Assembly (NCBI RefSeq): GCF_030811455.1
Contig: NZ_JAUSQU010000001.1
Coordinates: forward strand, 5,332,001 to 5,396,000
DNA from: Streptosporangium lutulentum
GTDB taxonomy: Bacteria > Actinomycetota > Actinomycetes > Streptosporangiales > Streptosporangiaceae
Reading direction: 5' to 3'
DNA length: 64,000 nt
The first letter of the stretch is position 1. Each line of letters starts with the position of its first letter. Shown one piece after another: positions 8,125 through 17,532 of the stretch. Under the pieces are notes generated by a model that saw nothing but the letters and a program-made list of their open reading frames with translations, searched no databases and had not been told where the DNA came from. The translations under genes and the position numbers were made by a program.

Positions 8125-8232
8125 GACGCCCCCGGGCTCCGTTTTTTGCCAGGCTATGCCGCCATCATCCACAACGGGGAGATCTTCACCAAGAAGAGAT
8201 CAAAAACGACTTCCAGCCCGGGAAAGTCCGGT

Positions 8233-8922
8233 TCAGACGGCGAGGAGACGATGAATCTCCTCCCCACGCAGTTCCTCGGCCGCCCCCGAGTGGACGACGT
8301 GCCCGGCGTCGAGGATCAGGAAGCGGTCGGCCAGGCGCAGCGCCAGGTCCAGGTACTGCTCGACCAGCAGGAGCGACAGGCCCGAGGCGTGCAGCCGCTC
8401 GATCGCCTCCTCGATCTCGATGATGATCGACGGCTGGATGCCCTCGGTGGGCTCGTCCAGGATGAGCAGCTTGGGACGGGTGACCAGGGCACGGGCGATG
8501 GCGAGCTGCTGTTGCTGTCCACCGGACAGGAATCCGGCGCGCCGCTTGAGCAGCGGTTTCAGGCGGGGGAAGGTCTCCAGCGCCTCTTCCAGCGCCTCCT
8601 GCGGACCGCCGGAGGCCTCCAGGGTGACCTGAAGGTTGCCGAGCACGCTGAGCTGGGGGAAACTCTCGTGCCCCTGGGGGACGTACGCCATGCCGAGCCG
8701 TACCCGCTCATGGGACGCCAGGCGCGTCACGTCGCGGCCCTCGAAGGTGACCGACCCGGCGGTGGCGGGCAGCACGCCCATCACGGTGTTGAGCAGGGTG
8801 GTCTTGCCCACCCCGTTGCGGCCCATCACGCAGACCAGCTGCGCCGGCTCCACCTCCAGGGAGACCCCGAACAGGACCCGGGCCCTGCCGTACCCGGCGT
8901 CAAGATCACGTACCGACAGCAT
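8233..8922 (-). CDS. urtE: Urea ABC transporter ATP-binding subunit UrtE
   Basis: 229 residues, a LivF-type ABC ATPase. Walker A is GRNGVGKT, the signature is LSGGQQQQ and Walker B is LLILDEPTEGIQP. Together with UrtD it powers uptake of urea through UrtB/UrtC. Its ATG lies inside the end of urtD (17-bp overlap). Its identity as a urea and not a branched-chain amino acid transporter rests on the operon order A-B-C-D-E and on the adjacent urease genes. Confidence 0.9.
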   Translation of the reverse strand: MLSVRDLDAGYGRARVLFGVSLEVEPAQLVCVMGRNGVGKTTLLNTVMGVLPATAGSVTFEGRDVTRLASHERVRLGMAYVPQGHESFPQLSVLGNLQVTLEASGGPQEALEEALETFPRLKPLLKRRAGFLSGGQQQQLAIARALVTRPKLLILDEPTEGIQPSIIIEIEEAIERLHASGLSLLLVEQYLDLALRLADRFLILDAGHVVHSGAAEELRGEEIHRLLAV

Positions 8923-9658
8923 CGCTTGGCTTCCTTCCCAGGTAGACCTCCTGCACGCGGGGGTCGTCGCGGATCGCCTCGACCGAGCCCTCGATCAGCA
9001 CCCTGCCCTCGTGCAGGACCGTGACCTGCGAGGCGTACCTGCGCAGGAACTCCATGTCGTGCTCGATCACGATCACCGTGTGGTCGCGCGCCACCGAGGT
9101 CAGCAGCTCGCCGGTGCGCTCCCGCTCGTCCTTCGACATCCCGGCCACCGGCTCGTCCAGCAGGAGCAGCTTGGGGCCCTGGGTGAGCAGCATGCCGATC
9201 TCCAGCCACTGCCGCTGCCCGTGGGAGAGCACCCCGGCGGGACGGTCCGCCAGCGGTCCGAGCTCGGTGGTCTCCAGCGCCTCGGCGACGGCGTCGGAGA
9301 CACCCCGTCTCCGACGGGCCAGCGACCAGAGCGGCTGCCGGAACGACGCGGCCAGGTCGAGGTTCTCCAGGACCGTGAGCTCCTCGAAGACCACCGAGGT
9401 CTGGAAGGTCCGCCCGACGCCGAGCCGTACGATCCGGTGCTCGCGCAGGCCGGTCAGGCTGCGCCCGTCGAAGACGACCTCGCCGGTGGTCGGCCGGGTG
9501 AGACCGGTGATGACGTCGATGAGCGTGGTCTTGCCCGCGCCGTTGGGCCCGATCAGGAACCGCAGCTCGCCGCGTTCGACGGTCAGGTCGATGCCGTCGA
9601 TGGCGCGGAAGCCGTCGAAGACCACCGACAGGTCGCGCACCTCGATCATCGCGTTCAC
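8906..9658 (-). CDS. urtD: Urea ABC transporter ATP-binding subunit UrtD
   Basis: 250 residues, a LivG-type ABC ATPase. Walker A is GPNGAGKTT, the signature is LSHGQRQW and Walker B is LLLLDEPVAGM. The H in VIVIEHDMEF is the switch histidine. LSHGQRQWLEIGMLL is the usual form in UrtD, unlike the LSGGQ of most relatives. It overlaps urtC by 4 bp and urtE by 17 bp, indicating translational coupling. Confidence 0.92.
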   Translation of the reverse strand: MNAMIEVRDLSVVFDGFRAIDGIDLTVERGELRFLIGPNGAGKTTLIDVITGLTRPTTGEVVFDGRSLTGLREHRIVRLGVGRTFQTSVVFEELTVLENLDLAASFRQPLWSLARRRRGVSDAVAEALETTELGPLADRPAGVLSHGQRQWLEIGMLLTQGPKLLLLDEPVAGMSKDERERTGELLTSVARDHTVIVIEHDMEFLRRYASQVTVLHEGRVLIEGSVEAIRDDPRVQEVYLGRKPSDAVGT

Positions 9659-10764
9659 GAGACCTCCTCCATGACTCTCATGCCGGGGGTGGCCGCGGGC
9701 GGGTGCCCGGGATCGCCGCCCGGGGCCGCCCGCCGCCGCGCCAGGGCGTCGCGGGCCGAGGCGGCCAGACCGACGATCCCCTTGGGGGCCAGGGTCATGA
9801 CAAGAATGAACAGCGCGCCCTGCAGGTACAGCCAGCCGTCGGCGAACTGCTCGCTGAAGGACGTCTTGGCGTACCCCATGACGACCGCGCCGAGGATGGC
9901 CCCGGCCAGGGCGAACCTGCCGCCCACCGCGACCGCGACGACGAGTTCGAGCGAGGGGACCACTCCCAGCAGCGCCGGCGAGATGATCCCGACGACGGGC
10001 ACGAACAGCGCGCCCGCGAGCCCCGCCATGCCCGCCGAGATGGCGAAGGTGACGGTCTTGACCCTGGCCGGGTCGTACCCGAGGAACCTGACGCGGTCCT
10101 CACCGTCCCTGACCGCGATGAGCAGCCGCCCGAAGCGGCTGTTCACCAGTTGCCGCGCGCCGAGATAGAGCAGCCCGCACGTGACGGCGACCACGAAGTA
10201 CAGTCCCCGCTGGGTGGAGTCGTCCGCCAGGTCCCGGCCGAACAGGTCGAAGAAGTTGGTCAGCCCGTTGGTGCCGCCGGTCAGGCCCTGCTGGCCGACG
10301 AGCAGGATGACGAACGCGGCGGCGAGCGCCTGGGTGAGGATCGCGAAGTACGCGCCGCGCACCCGCTGCCTGAACACCAGCAGGCCCAGCACCGTCGCGA
10401 TGAGCATCGGCCCGACGATGACCATGGCCAGCGCGAACACCGGATTCGCGAACGGTTTCCAGAGCGCGGGCAGTTGCTCGACCCCGCTCCACACCATGAA
10501 GTCCGGCAGGTCTCCCTGGGCGTCCACCAGCTTCAGGTGCATGGCCATCGCGTAGCCGCCGAGGCCGAAGAACACCCCCTGGCCGAGCGCCAGCATGCCG
10601 CCCTGCCCCCAGGCCAGGCCGATGCCCAGGGCGATGATCGCGAAGCACAGATACTTGGCCAGCAGGCCGAGACGGAAGGGCTCCAGCAGGAGCGGGGCCA
10701 CGACCAGGGCCAGCACGGCCACCGCCGCGAAGACGCCCGGCCCCTTGAGGCGTGCGAGGTTCAT
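9655..10764 (-). CDS. urtC: Urea ABC transporter permease UrtC
   Basis: 369 residues, a LivM-type inner-membrane permease with about ten hydrophobic segments. GLAWGQGGMLALGQGVFFGLGGY is characteristic of UrtC. The C-terminus is a short cytoplasmic tail. The ATG at 10764 has no ribosome binding site at the normal distance; the nearest AGGAG-like sequence is about 18 nt away. A short insertion element lies directly upstream and may have displaced the original site, so expression may depend on readthrough from urtB or may be reduced. Confidence 0.92.
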   Translation of the reverse strand: MNLARLKGPGVFAAVAVLALVVAPLLLEPFRLGLLAKYLCFAIIALGIGLAWGQGGMLALGQGVFFGLGGYAMAMHLKLVDAQGDLPDFMVWSGVEQLPALWKPFANPVFALAMVIVGPMLIATVLGLLVFRQRVRGAYFAILTQALAAAFVILLVGQQGLTGGTNGLTNFFDLFGRDLADDSTQRGLYFVVAVTCGLLYLGARQLVNSRFGRLLIAVRDGEDRVRFLGYDPARVKTVTFAISAGMAGLAGALFVPVVGIISPALLGVVPSLELVVAVAVGGRFALAGAILGAVVMGYAKTSFSEQFADGWLYLQGALFILVMTLAPKGIVGLAASARDALARRRAAPGGDPGHPPAATPGMRVMEEVS

Positions 10765-10782
10765 AGAATTTCGGGACGAAGA

Positions 10783-11031
10783 CTCCTGGCTTCAGCCATG
10801 AGCAAGACGTCCCTGCCTCCCCTCGGTTATGGTCATGCTCGGGCTTGCGACAACCAAGTGAGTCTCGCGGAGTTGAAGGTCCTCGCCGCCGGGCTGGTGG
10901 AGAGATGAAACGCCTGTGGAGCCGATATAAGACACGGCACTCGTTCTGGGTGGCTGCGATTGGCTACGAAGCAGGAACCCCGACCTGTGAGGGTTCGGAT
11001 TCCCAGGCTTCGGCCGTAGGGAAGATGTCAA
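10783..11031 (+). mobile_element. Short IS200/IS605-like element remnant (MITE-like)
   Basis: About 250 bp of non-coding sequence separate urtB from urtC, genes that are usually close. The left end has an imperfect hairpin (10783-10802). The right end has TTCCC/GGGAA arms (11000-11004/11019-11023) around an inner GGC-TTCG-GCC stem, and then ends GAAGATGTCAA. This resembles the right end of actinobacterial IS200/IS605 elements. Just before it, one plus-strand frame reads YEAGTPTCEGS, like a TnpB C-terminus. No transposase gene is present, so it could be a derivative moved in trans. The urtB stop codon lies within the TCAA end. Confidence 0.45.
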
Positions 11032-11894
11032 GTCAGCGCCCTCGATCGGAGTACGAACAGGCCCTGCGGCCGGAACTGGAGGAAGGCGATGATCGCGGCG
11101 AACACGACGACCTTCGCCAGACTGGCGTCGCTCCAGAACTCGGCGTAGGAGTTGAGGAGGCCGAGCCCCGCGGCGGCGATGACCGCTCCGCGCAGCTGGC
11201 CGAGTCCGCCGGCGACGACCACGAGGAAGGCGTCGACGATGTAGTAGGTGCCGAGGGCCGGGCCGACCGGGCCGATCAGGGTGAGTGCCACCCCGGCGAC
11301 CCCGGCGAGACCCGAGCCGATGAAGAAGGTGCGCTGGTCCACGCGGCCGGTGTTGATGCCGCTGACGGCGGCGAGCTGCCGGTTCTGCATCACGGCCTGC
11401 ATCCGGCGGCCCTGGCCGGTGCGGTTCATGTAGGCCCAGATGCCGACGACGGTGGCGAGCGCGAGGGCGAAGATGAACAGCCGGTTGTACGGCAGGGACC
11501 CGATCCCGCCCTGCAGCCAGGTGGGCGCCTGGACCTGGACGTTGGGCGCCCCGAAGAGGTCGCGGGCGAGTTGCTGGAGCACGAGGCTGACACCCCAGGT
11601 GAGAAGCAGGGTGTCGAGCGGGCGGCCGTAGAAGTGCCTGATCGCGGTCCGCTCCAGGATCAGCCCCATCAGCCCCGCGACCAGGAACGCCACCGGCAGG
11701 GCCACGATCACGGCCATCCGGCCCGTGAGGTCCTGGAGCAGGTAGGCGGTGTACGCCCCGGCCATGATGAACTCGCCGTGGGCCATGTTGATCACGCCCA
11801 TCTGGCCGAACGTGAACGTCAGCCCGAGCGCGATGAGAAGCAGTACGGCGCCGATGGACAGGCCGATCGGCAGCTGGTTGAGAAAAGCCTCCAC
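11028..11894 (-). CDS. urtB: Urea ABC transporter permease UrtB
   Basis: About 288 residues, a LivH-type permease with eight or so membrane segments. LTFTFGQMGVINMAHGEFIMAGAY is the typical UrtB N-terminal block, and FRPQGLFVLRSRA ends the protein. I chose the GTG at 11894, preceded by GGAAAGGG about 8 nt away; the frame stays open upstream to 11960 without family-like sequence. The TGA stop lies at the edge of the insertion element that separates it from urtC. Confidence 0.9.
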   Translation of the reverse strand: MEAFLNQLPIGLSIGAVLLLIALGLTFTFGQMGVINMAHGEFIMAGAYTAYLLQDLTGRMAVIVALPVAFLVAGLMGLILERTAIRHFYGRPLDTLLLTWGVSLVLQQLARDLFGAPNVQVQAPTWLQGGIGSLPYNRLFIFALALATVVGIWAYMNRTGQGRRMQAVMQNRQLAAVSGINTGRVDQRTFFIGSGLAGVAGVALTLIGPVGPALGTYYIVDAFLVVVAGGLGQLRGAVIAAAGLGLLNSYAEFWSDASLAKVVVFAAIIAFLQFRPQGLFVLRSRALT

Positions 11895-12016
11895 CGGTGT
11901 GCCCTTTCCTACGAGTGTGTGGCTCCGGAACCGGGTCGTGCCGCGTTGTGGGCGCGTCACGGTGGTGCCCGTGATCAGGTCACGACCCGGGTCCGAAGCC
12001 GGTCTGCGGGGAGGCG

Positions 12017-13243
12017 TCAGCCGTCGGACAGACCGCTCGCCCAGGGGTAGCCCTTCAGGTAGGGGTCGGGCTTGATCGGTTCGCCGGAGTTCCAGACCTC
12101 CTTGATGAGGCCGTCGGGCTGGACGACCCCGATCCGGGCCGTCTTGTACATGTGCTGGTTCTCGCCGTCGATGGTGACCAGGCCCTCGGGGCGCTCGACG
12201 GCGATTCCTCCCGCGGCCTTCCTTACGGCCTCGACCTCCACGGTCCCGGCCTTCTTGACCGCCTCCGCCCAGAGGTAGACCGCGTTGTATCCGGCCTCCA
12301 TCGGGTCGGAGGTCACCTTGTCGGCGCCGTACTTGGCCTTGAACGCGGCCACGAACTTCTCGTTGGCCGGGGTCTCGGTGGTCTGGTAGTAGTTCCAGGC
12401 GACCGGGTGGCCGGCGATGTTGTCCACGCCGATGCCCTTGACCTCTTCCTCGGCGACGCTCACCGACAGCACGGGCATCTCCTGCGCGGTGATCCCGGCG
12501 CTGTTGAGCTGCTTGAAGAACGCGACGTTGCTGTCGCCGTTGAGCGTGTTGAAGACCGCGTCCGGCTTGGCCTGGACGACCTTGTTGGTCAGCGTGCTGT
12601 ACTCGGTGTGGCCGAGCGGGGTGTACTCCTCACCGAGGACCTCCATCCCGTTCGCCGCCGCGTACGCCTTGATGATCTTGTTGGCGGTGCGGGGGAAGAC
12701 GTAGTCGCTGCCGACCAGGAAGATCTTCTTCTTGCCCTGCTCCTTGAGGTAGTCCAGGCCGGGGATGATCTGCTGGTTGGTGGTGGCGCCGGTGTAGAAG
12801 ATGTACGGCGAGCTCTCCAGCCCCTCGTACTGCACCGGGTACCAGAGCAGGGCCTTGCTCCGCTCGAAGACCGGCAGCATCGCCTTGCGGCTGGCCGAGG
12901 TCCAGCCGCCGAAGGTGGTGGCGACCTTGTCCTGCCGGATCAGTTTGGTGGCCTTCTCCGCGAAGGTCGGCCAGTCGGAGGCCCCGTCCTCCACGACGGG
13001 GGCGAGCTTCTTGCCGAGCACTCCGCCGGACGCGTTGATCTCCTCGATGGCGAGCAGCTCGGCGTCCCTGACGGTCACCTCACTGATGGCCATGGTGCCA
13101 CTCAGGGAATGCAGGATGCCGACCTTGATGGTGTCACCGGCGACCGAGGCGCTCTCGCTCGCCGGGGCTTCGCCGCCACACGCGGTGAGGGCGATGGCCA
13201 GCGCCGCGACGGCGACACCGGAGCGCCAGACTGAATTCCTCAA
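12017..13243 (-). CDS. urtA: Urea ABC transporter substrate-binding lipoprotein UrtA
   Basis: 408 residues. The N-terminus has a lipoprotein signal ending in ALTACGG, so Cys is the lipidated residue. The mature domain is a family 5 (LIVBP-like) binding protein with the UrtA hallmarks VGILHSLSGTMAISE, ATTFGGWTSASRKAMLPVFE and LWYPVQYEGLE. It binds urea outside the membrane and delivers it to UrtBC. I chose the TTG at 13243 because a perfect AGGAGG lies 7 nt before it; a longer frame from 13294 would spoil the signal peptide. It is first in the urtABCDE operon and divergent from the exonuclease-family and urease genes. Confidence 0.93.
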   Translation of the reverse strand: MRNSVWRSGVAVAALAIALTACGGEAPASESASVAGDTIKVGILHSLSGTMAISEVTVRDAELLAIEEINASGGVLGKKLAPVVEDGASDWPTFAEKATKLIRQDKVATTFGGWTSASRKAMLPVFERSKALLWYPVQYEGLESSPYIFYTGATTNQQIIPGLDYLKEQGKKKIFLVGSDYVFPRTANKIIKAYAAANGMEVLGEEYTPLGHTEYSTLTNKVVQAKPDAVFNTLNGDSNVAFFKQLNSAGITAQEMPVLSVSVAEEEVKGIGVDNIAGHPVAWNYYQTTETPANEKFVAAFKAKYGADKVTSDPMEAGYNAVYLWAEAVKKAGTVEVEAVRKAAGGIAVERPEGLVTIDGENQHMYKTARIGVVQPDGLIKEVWNSGEPIKPDPYLKGYPWASGLSDG

Positions 13244-13720
13244 TGACTTTCCTCCTTGCCGGTACGGCCCCCGCACCGATCTATCTGCCGCCAAGGTGAC
13301 CGAGTGAGGTTTCCCGCCGAGATCGCATTTGTTAATTGCGCTTTACCGGGTTATCACCGCCGTGACAGGACACGGCAGCACAGGCGCACTACAAGAACTT
13401 GTATAGACAAATCATCCGGCTGAGCGACAGTGAACAGCGGTGATGAGTTTCCAGTGCGCGCAAGATGGAGGACGATCTCCGTACACCCGTTCTTCACCGG
13501 GGCGCTTCATGCTAGTTTCGCCCTCAAAAAGAATAAATATCCTAAATCTGCTAATTGTTCGTGGCGGTGGCGGCCACACCGGTTGATCCGGCCCGGCAGG
13601 CACGCCCGCCACGGCCCGATCGACGGCACGCCGAGCACCGTCCCGACGCACCCGTCCCGACGCGCTGCCCCGGTACCGGCGAGCCGACCGGCCTGGCCCA
13701 TTCCGACCGAAGAGAAAATC
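13244..13720. other. 477-bp intergenic region between divergent urtA and the EEP gene
   Basis: No gene was found. The first ~160 bp must hold the urtA promoter. The stretch 13320-13360 and the run around 13515-13560 (AAAAAGAATAAATATCCTAAATCTGC) are clearly more AT-rich than the surroundings, a likely promoter or regulator-binding region for the plus-strand gene. I could not fit a convincing GlnR box or a -35/-10 pair. Confidence 0.5.
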
Positions 13721-14899
13721 ATGAGCAACGAGCCGCTGCACTTCGTCACCGATGCCATCCCGCTGCGCAACGCCCGCGCGCTGAGGCCGTACACCGCGAC
13801 CGTCAAGGGCCTCCTGCGCGGCGACGCCGAGGGCCTGGTCTTCCACAAGACCGGCGGACCGCCCTGGATCACGGTCGGCGCGGACGGCGCCATCTCCGGC
13901 GTCCCGCGCCTCCCGAGCGCGCTCCGGCCCACGGTGGCGAGGATCGAGGCGCGCAACGCCGCCGGCGAGACCGCGGCGGCGACCGTCGAGATCGAGGTCA
14001 AGGCTCCCGGCGTCAAGCTCGTTCCCGAGCTCAGGGTGATGAGCTGGAACCTCTGGTACGGCGGCAGCAAGGTGAAGGGCGCCCGCGACAAGCAGGTGAA
14101 GTTCCTGCTCGACCACGACGTGGACGTGGTGGGCCTGCAGGAGACCGCCTCGACCTCCGCCCAGGAGCTCGCCGAGGCGCTGGGCTGGGACTACTTCCAG
14201 GCCGATTCCAACCTGGGCATCGCCAGCCGCTATCCGATCGTCTCGCGCGGCCCGCTGCCCTCGGCGTCCGGCCTGAACGGGGCCTGCGCCAGGATCCGGG
14301 TGGACGAGGAGCGGCGGCAGGACATCGTCGTCTGGAACGCCCATCTCGGCTACACGCCCTACGGCCCCTACGACGCCTGCTTCGGGAAGGTGACCCCGCG
14401 GCAGCTCGTGGAAGGCGAGATCGCCTCGGGACGCACACCGCAGATCACCGCGATCCTGGCGGCCATGAAGCCCGACCTCGACGCCGCGGAGCGGACCCCG
14501 GTCCTGCTGACCGGCGACTTCAACGCCCCCTCCCACCTCGACTGGACGCCCGCGACCGACCGCTACGACTACGGCTACGTGGCCTGGCCCGCCTCCGTCC
14601 TCGCGGAGAAGGCCGGCCTGAGGGACTCCTTCCGCGTCGCCCACCCCGACCCGGTCGCGGACCCCGGCGTCACCTGGTCGCCGATCTCCCCGGTCTTCAC
14701 CGGCGGCTACGGCCACGACGACCACACGGGCGAGCCCGAACCCCAGGACCGGATCGACTTCGTGTATTACGCGGGGAATCTCCGCGTTCAGGATTCCCGC
14801 ACCCTCGTCGAAGGCATCCCCGCCGACATCCCTCACCACTCCGGCAATTCCTGGACCTCCGACCACGCCGCGGTTCTCACCACCTTCCGCGTGCGCTGA
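13721..14899 (+). CDS. Endonuclease/exonuclease/phosphatase-family protein
   Basis: 392 residues. Residues ~1-105 look like a beta-rich, Ig/cadherin-like module (ISGVPRLPSALRPTV, ARNAAGETAAATVEIEV). The rest is an EEP-fold metal-dependent hydrolase: MSWNLWYGG, VGLQET with the metal-binding Glu, LTGDFNAPSHLDW with catalytic Asp and Asn, and the C-terminal TSDHAAV with the catalytic His. Substrates in this superfamily range from nucleic acids to sphingomyelin and phosphoinositides, so the substrate here is open. No clear signal peptide follows the chosen ATG, which has only a weak ribosome binding site. It lies upstream of ureA, and a link to urea metabolism is not evident. Confidence 0.75.
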   Translation: MSNEPLHFVTDAIPLRNARALRPYTATVKGLLRGDAEGLVFHKTGGPPWITVGADGAISGVPRLPSALRPTVARIEARNAAGETAAATVEIEVKAPGVKLVPELRVMSWNLWYGGSKVKGARDKQVKFLLDHDVDVVGLQETASTSAQELAEALGWDYFQADSNLGIASRYPIVSRGPLPSASGLNGACARIRVDEERRQDIVVWNAHLGYTPYGPYDACFGKVTPRQLVEGEIASGRTPQITAILAAMKPDLDAAERTPVLLTGDFNAPSHLDWTPATDRYDYGYVAWPASVLAEKAGLRDSFRVAHPDPVADPGVTWSPISPVFTGGYGHDDHTGEPEPQDRIDFVYYAGNLRVQDSRTLVEGIPADIPHHSGNSWTSDHAAVLTTFRVR

Positions 14900-15022
14900 C
14901 CTCCTCTCGGAAAGGGCACATTCGCGCCGTCCTCTTTCCATGTTTCGGGCACGGAGCACGCGGAAACCGGTTCGACATCGGCAGGCAACATCATGGAAAC
15001 CGCCGGTTCCTATGGTCCGGGA

Positions 15023-15325
<303 letters not shown>

Positions 15326-15349
15326 TCTTCAAAAGAGCGGTGAGCGCCG

Positions 15350-15676
15350 ATGACACCCGGTGAGATCCAGTACGGCGAGGAACCCGTCCCGCTCAACCCG
15401 GGCCGCGAGCGCGTCACCGTCCGCGTGGTCAACACCGCCGACCGGCCCATCCAGGTCGGGTCGCACTACCACTTCGCCGCGTGCAACCCCGGACTGGCGT
15501 TCGACCGCCGGGCGGCCTGGGGCACCCGCCTCGACATCCCCGCCGGCACGGCGGCGCGGTTCGAGCCGGGCGTCGAACGCGACGTGACCCTCGTACCGAT
15601 CGCCGGGAACCGGATCGTCCCCGGGCTTCGCCCCGAGTGGGCCGGACCTCTCGACGGGAGCCCCCATGTTCATTGA
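15350..15676 (+). CDS. ureB: Urease beta subunit
   Basis: 108 residues. MTPGEIQYGEEPVPLN and GSHYHFAACNPGLAFDR are typical UreB sequences, and it ends at the usual place after the GNRIVPGL segment. It packs against UreC and contributes to the mobile flap region. It overlaps ureC by 11 bp, so the two are translationally coupled. Confidence 0.95.
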   Translation: MTPGEIQYGEEPVPLNPGRERVTVRVVNTADRPIQVGSHYHFAACNPGLAFDRRAAWGTRLDIPAGTAARFEPGVERDVTLVPIAGNRIVPGLRPEWAGPLDGSPHVH

Positions 15677-17381
15677 ACGATCACGCTACGCCGCCCTCTA
15701 CGGCCCCACCGTCGGAGACCGGATCAGGCTCGCCGACACCGACCTGCTCATCGAGGTCACCGAGGACCTGTCGATGGGCCCCTCGGGGGCGGGCGACGAG
15801 GCCGTGTTCGGCGGCGGCAAGGTCATCAGGGAGTCGATGGGCCAGGCCAGAACCACCAGGGCCGAGGGCTCGCCCGACCTGGTGATCACCGGCGCGGTGG
15901 TCCTCGACCACTGGGGCGTGGTCAAAGCCGACATCGGGATCAGGGACGGCCGGATCGTCGCGATCGGCAAGGCCGGCAATCCCGACACCATGGACGGCGT
16001 CCACCCCGATCTGGTCATCGGCCCCTCGACCGAGATCCTCTCGGGCAACGGGAAGATCCTGACCGCCGGGGCGATCGACTCCCACGTCCACCTCATCTGC
16101 CCGCAGATCCTGGACGAGGCCCTCGCCGCGGGGGTGACGACCATCGTCGGGGGCGGCACCGGGCCGGCCGAGGGCACCAAGGCCACCACCGTGACCGGCA
16201 CCTGGTACCTCGCCCGGATGCTGGAGTCGCTCGACTCCTACCCGATCAACGTCGCGCTGCTCGGCAAGGGCAACACGGTCAGCCGCGAGGGCCTGTACGA
16301 GCAACTGCGCGCCGGGGCCTCCGGCTTCAAACTGCACGAGGACTGGGGCACCACCCCGGCCGCCATCGACGCCTGCCTGACGGTCGCCGACGCCACCGGC
16401 ACCCAGGTGACGATCCACACCGACACCCTGAACGAGGCCGGGTTCGTGGAGTCGACGCTGGCGGCGATCGGCGACCGGATGATCCACGCGTATCACACCG
16501 AGGGGGCGGGAGGCGGGCACGCGCCGGACATCATCCAGGTCGCCTCCCACCGCAACATCCTGCCCTCCTCGACCAACCCGACCCGCCCTCACACCGTCAA
16601 CACGCTGGACGAACACCTCGACATGCTGATGGTCTGCCACCATCTCAACCCCTCCATCCCCGAGGACCTGGCCTTCGCCGAGTCCCGGATCCGGCCGTCC
16701 ACGATGGCGGCCGAGGACGTGCTGCACGACCTGGGCGCGATCTCGATGATCGGCTCGGACTCCCAGGCGATGGGCCGGGTGGGTGAGACGATCATCCGGA
16801 CCTGGCAGACCGCGCACGTGATGAAGCGCCGCCGGGGATCACTGCCGGGCGACGGCGGCGCGGACAACCTCCGTGCCCGCCGCTACGTCGCCAAATACAC
16901 GATCTGCCCGGCGGTGGCCCACGGCCTGGACGGCGAGGTCGGCTCGGTCGAGGTCGGCAAGCTGGCGGACCTGGTCCTGTGGGACCCCGCCTTCTTCGGG
17001 ATCAAACCGGACCTGGTGGTCAAGGGCGGCGTGATCTCCTACGCCCAGATGGGCGACCCCAACGCCTCCATCCCGACCCCCCAGCCGGTCATGCCCCGCC
17101 CGATGTTCGGCGCCTCCCCCGTCACCGCCGCCGCCACCTCGGTCCACTTCGTCGCCCCGCTGGCGATCGAGGACGGCCTGGCCGACCGGCTGGCCGTACG
17201 GCGGCGCCTGCTCCCGGTGGCCGACGTCCGCCACCGGGGCAAGGAGAGCATGCCGCTCAACGACGCCATGCCCAGGATCGACGTGGATCCCGACACCTTC
17301 GCCGTCCGCGTGGACGGCGACCTGATCGAGCCCGCCCCGGTCGAGTCCCTGCCCATGACCCAGCGTTACTTCCTGTTCTGA
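15666..17381 (+). CDS. ureC: Urease alpha (catalytic) subunit
   Basis: 571 residues. Urease hydrolyses urea to ammonia and carbamate at a dinuclear nickel centre. The nickel ligands are visible: the His pair in SHVHLICP, the carbamylated Lys in SGFKLHEDWG and His in VTIHTDTLNEAG. The flap has the conserved Cys-His in MLMVCHHLNP. The N-terminal YGPTVGDRIRLADTDL is also standard. Its TGA overlaps the ATG of the first of three tandem copies of the ureF 5' end (TGATG at 17379-17383). Confidence 0.97.
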   Translation: MFIERSRYAALYGPTVGDRIRLADTDLLIEVTEDLSMGPSGAGDEAVFGGGKVIRESMGQARTTRAEGSPDLVITGAVVLDHWGVVKADIGIRDGRIVAIGKAGNPDTMDGVHPDLVIGPSTEILSGNGKILTAGAIDSHVHLICPQILDEALAAGVTTIVGGGTGPAEGTKATTVTGTWYLARMLESLDSYPINVALLGKGNTVSREGLYEQLRAGASGFKLHEDWGTTPAAIDACLTVADATGTQVTIHTDTLNEAGFVESTLAAIGDRMIHAYHTEGAGGGHAPDIIQVASHRNILPSSTNPTRPHTVNTLDEHLDMLMVCHHLNPSIPEDLAFAESRIRPSTMAAEDVLHDLGAISMIGSDSQAMGRVGETIIRTWQTAHVMKRRRGSLPGDGGADNLRARRYVAKYTICPAVAHGLDGEVGSVEVGKLADLVLWDPAFFGIKPDLVVKGGVISYAQMGDPNASIPTPQPVMPRPMFGASPVTAAATSVHFVAPLAIEDGLADRLAVRRRLLPVADVRHRGKESMPLNDAMPRIDVDPDTFAVRVDGDLIEPAPVESLPMTQRYFLF

Positions 17382-17455
17382 TGCACGCCGCGCCGCTGCC
17401 GGCCGGCTCCCGGCTCCCCGCCGGGGGGCACGGACACTCGGGAGGTGTCTTCTGA
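17381..17455 (+). CDS. Coupled mini-ORF, first partial copy of ureF N-terminus
   Basis: 24 codons encoding MHAAPLPAGSRLPAGGHGHS and four more residues, then TGA. It is a truncated copy of the UreF N-terminus. Its ATG overlaps the ureC stop and its own stop overlaps the next ATG (TGATG). It is probably not a functional protein. Its likely effect is to pass ribosomes from ureC towards ureF, since its last codons contain a strong Shine-Dalgarno. Confidence 0.5.
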   Translation: MHAAPLPAGSRLPAGGHGHSGGVF

Positions 17456-17532
17456 TGCACGCCGCGCTGCTGCTGCTGGCCGACTCCCGGCTCCCCGCCG
17501 GGGGGCACGGACACTCAGGAGGTGTCTTCTGA
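17455..17532 (+). CDS. Coupled mini-ORF, second partial copy of ureF N-terminus
   Basis: 25 codons. The encoded peptide matches the first 23 residues of the real UreF (MHAALLLLADSRLPAGG and onward) before ending in VF and TGA. The stop overlaps the ureF ATG at 17532, and GGAGGT lies 8 nt before that ATG. It could encode a short peptide, but a role in translational coupling is more likely. Confidence 0.5.
   Translation: MHAALLLLADSRLPAGGHGHSGGVF

Noticed and set aside
10992..11005. GGTTCGGATTCCC, similar to a tRNA T-loop
   Set aside because: No acceptor stem, anticodon arm or CCA-compatible end around it; it is part of the IS-like right end.
13320..13360. GlnR box for urtA
   Set aside because: The sequence has scattered AAC/GTTA words, but the two half sites do not fit the consensus spacing.
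13430..13720. N-terminal extension of the EEP-family protein
   Set aside because: The extra ~97 residues are Arg/Pro-rich without a signal peptide or domain, and this stretch must contain the promoter.
17445..17531. Longer UreF from an in-frame ATG at 17445
   Set aside because: The extra residues come from reading the duplicated units in the wrong phase, and the ATG at 17532 has a perfect Shine-Dalgarno.
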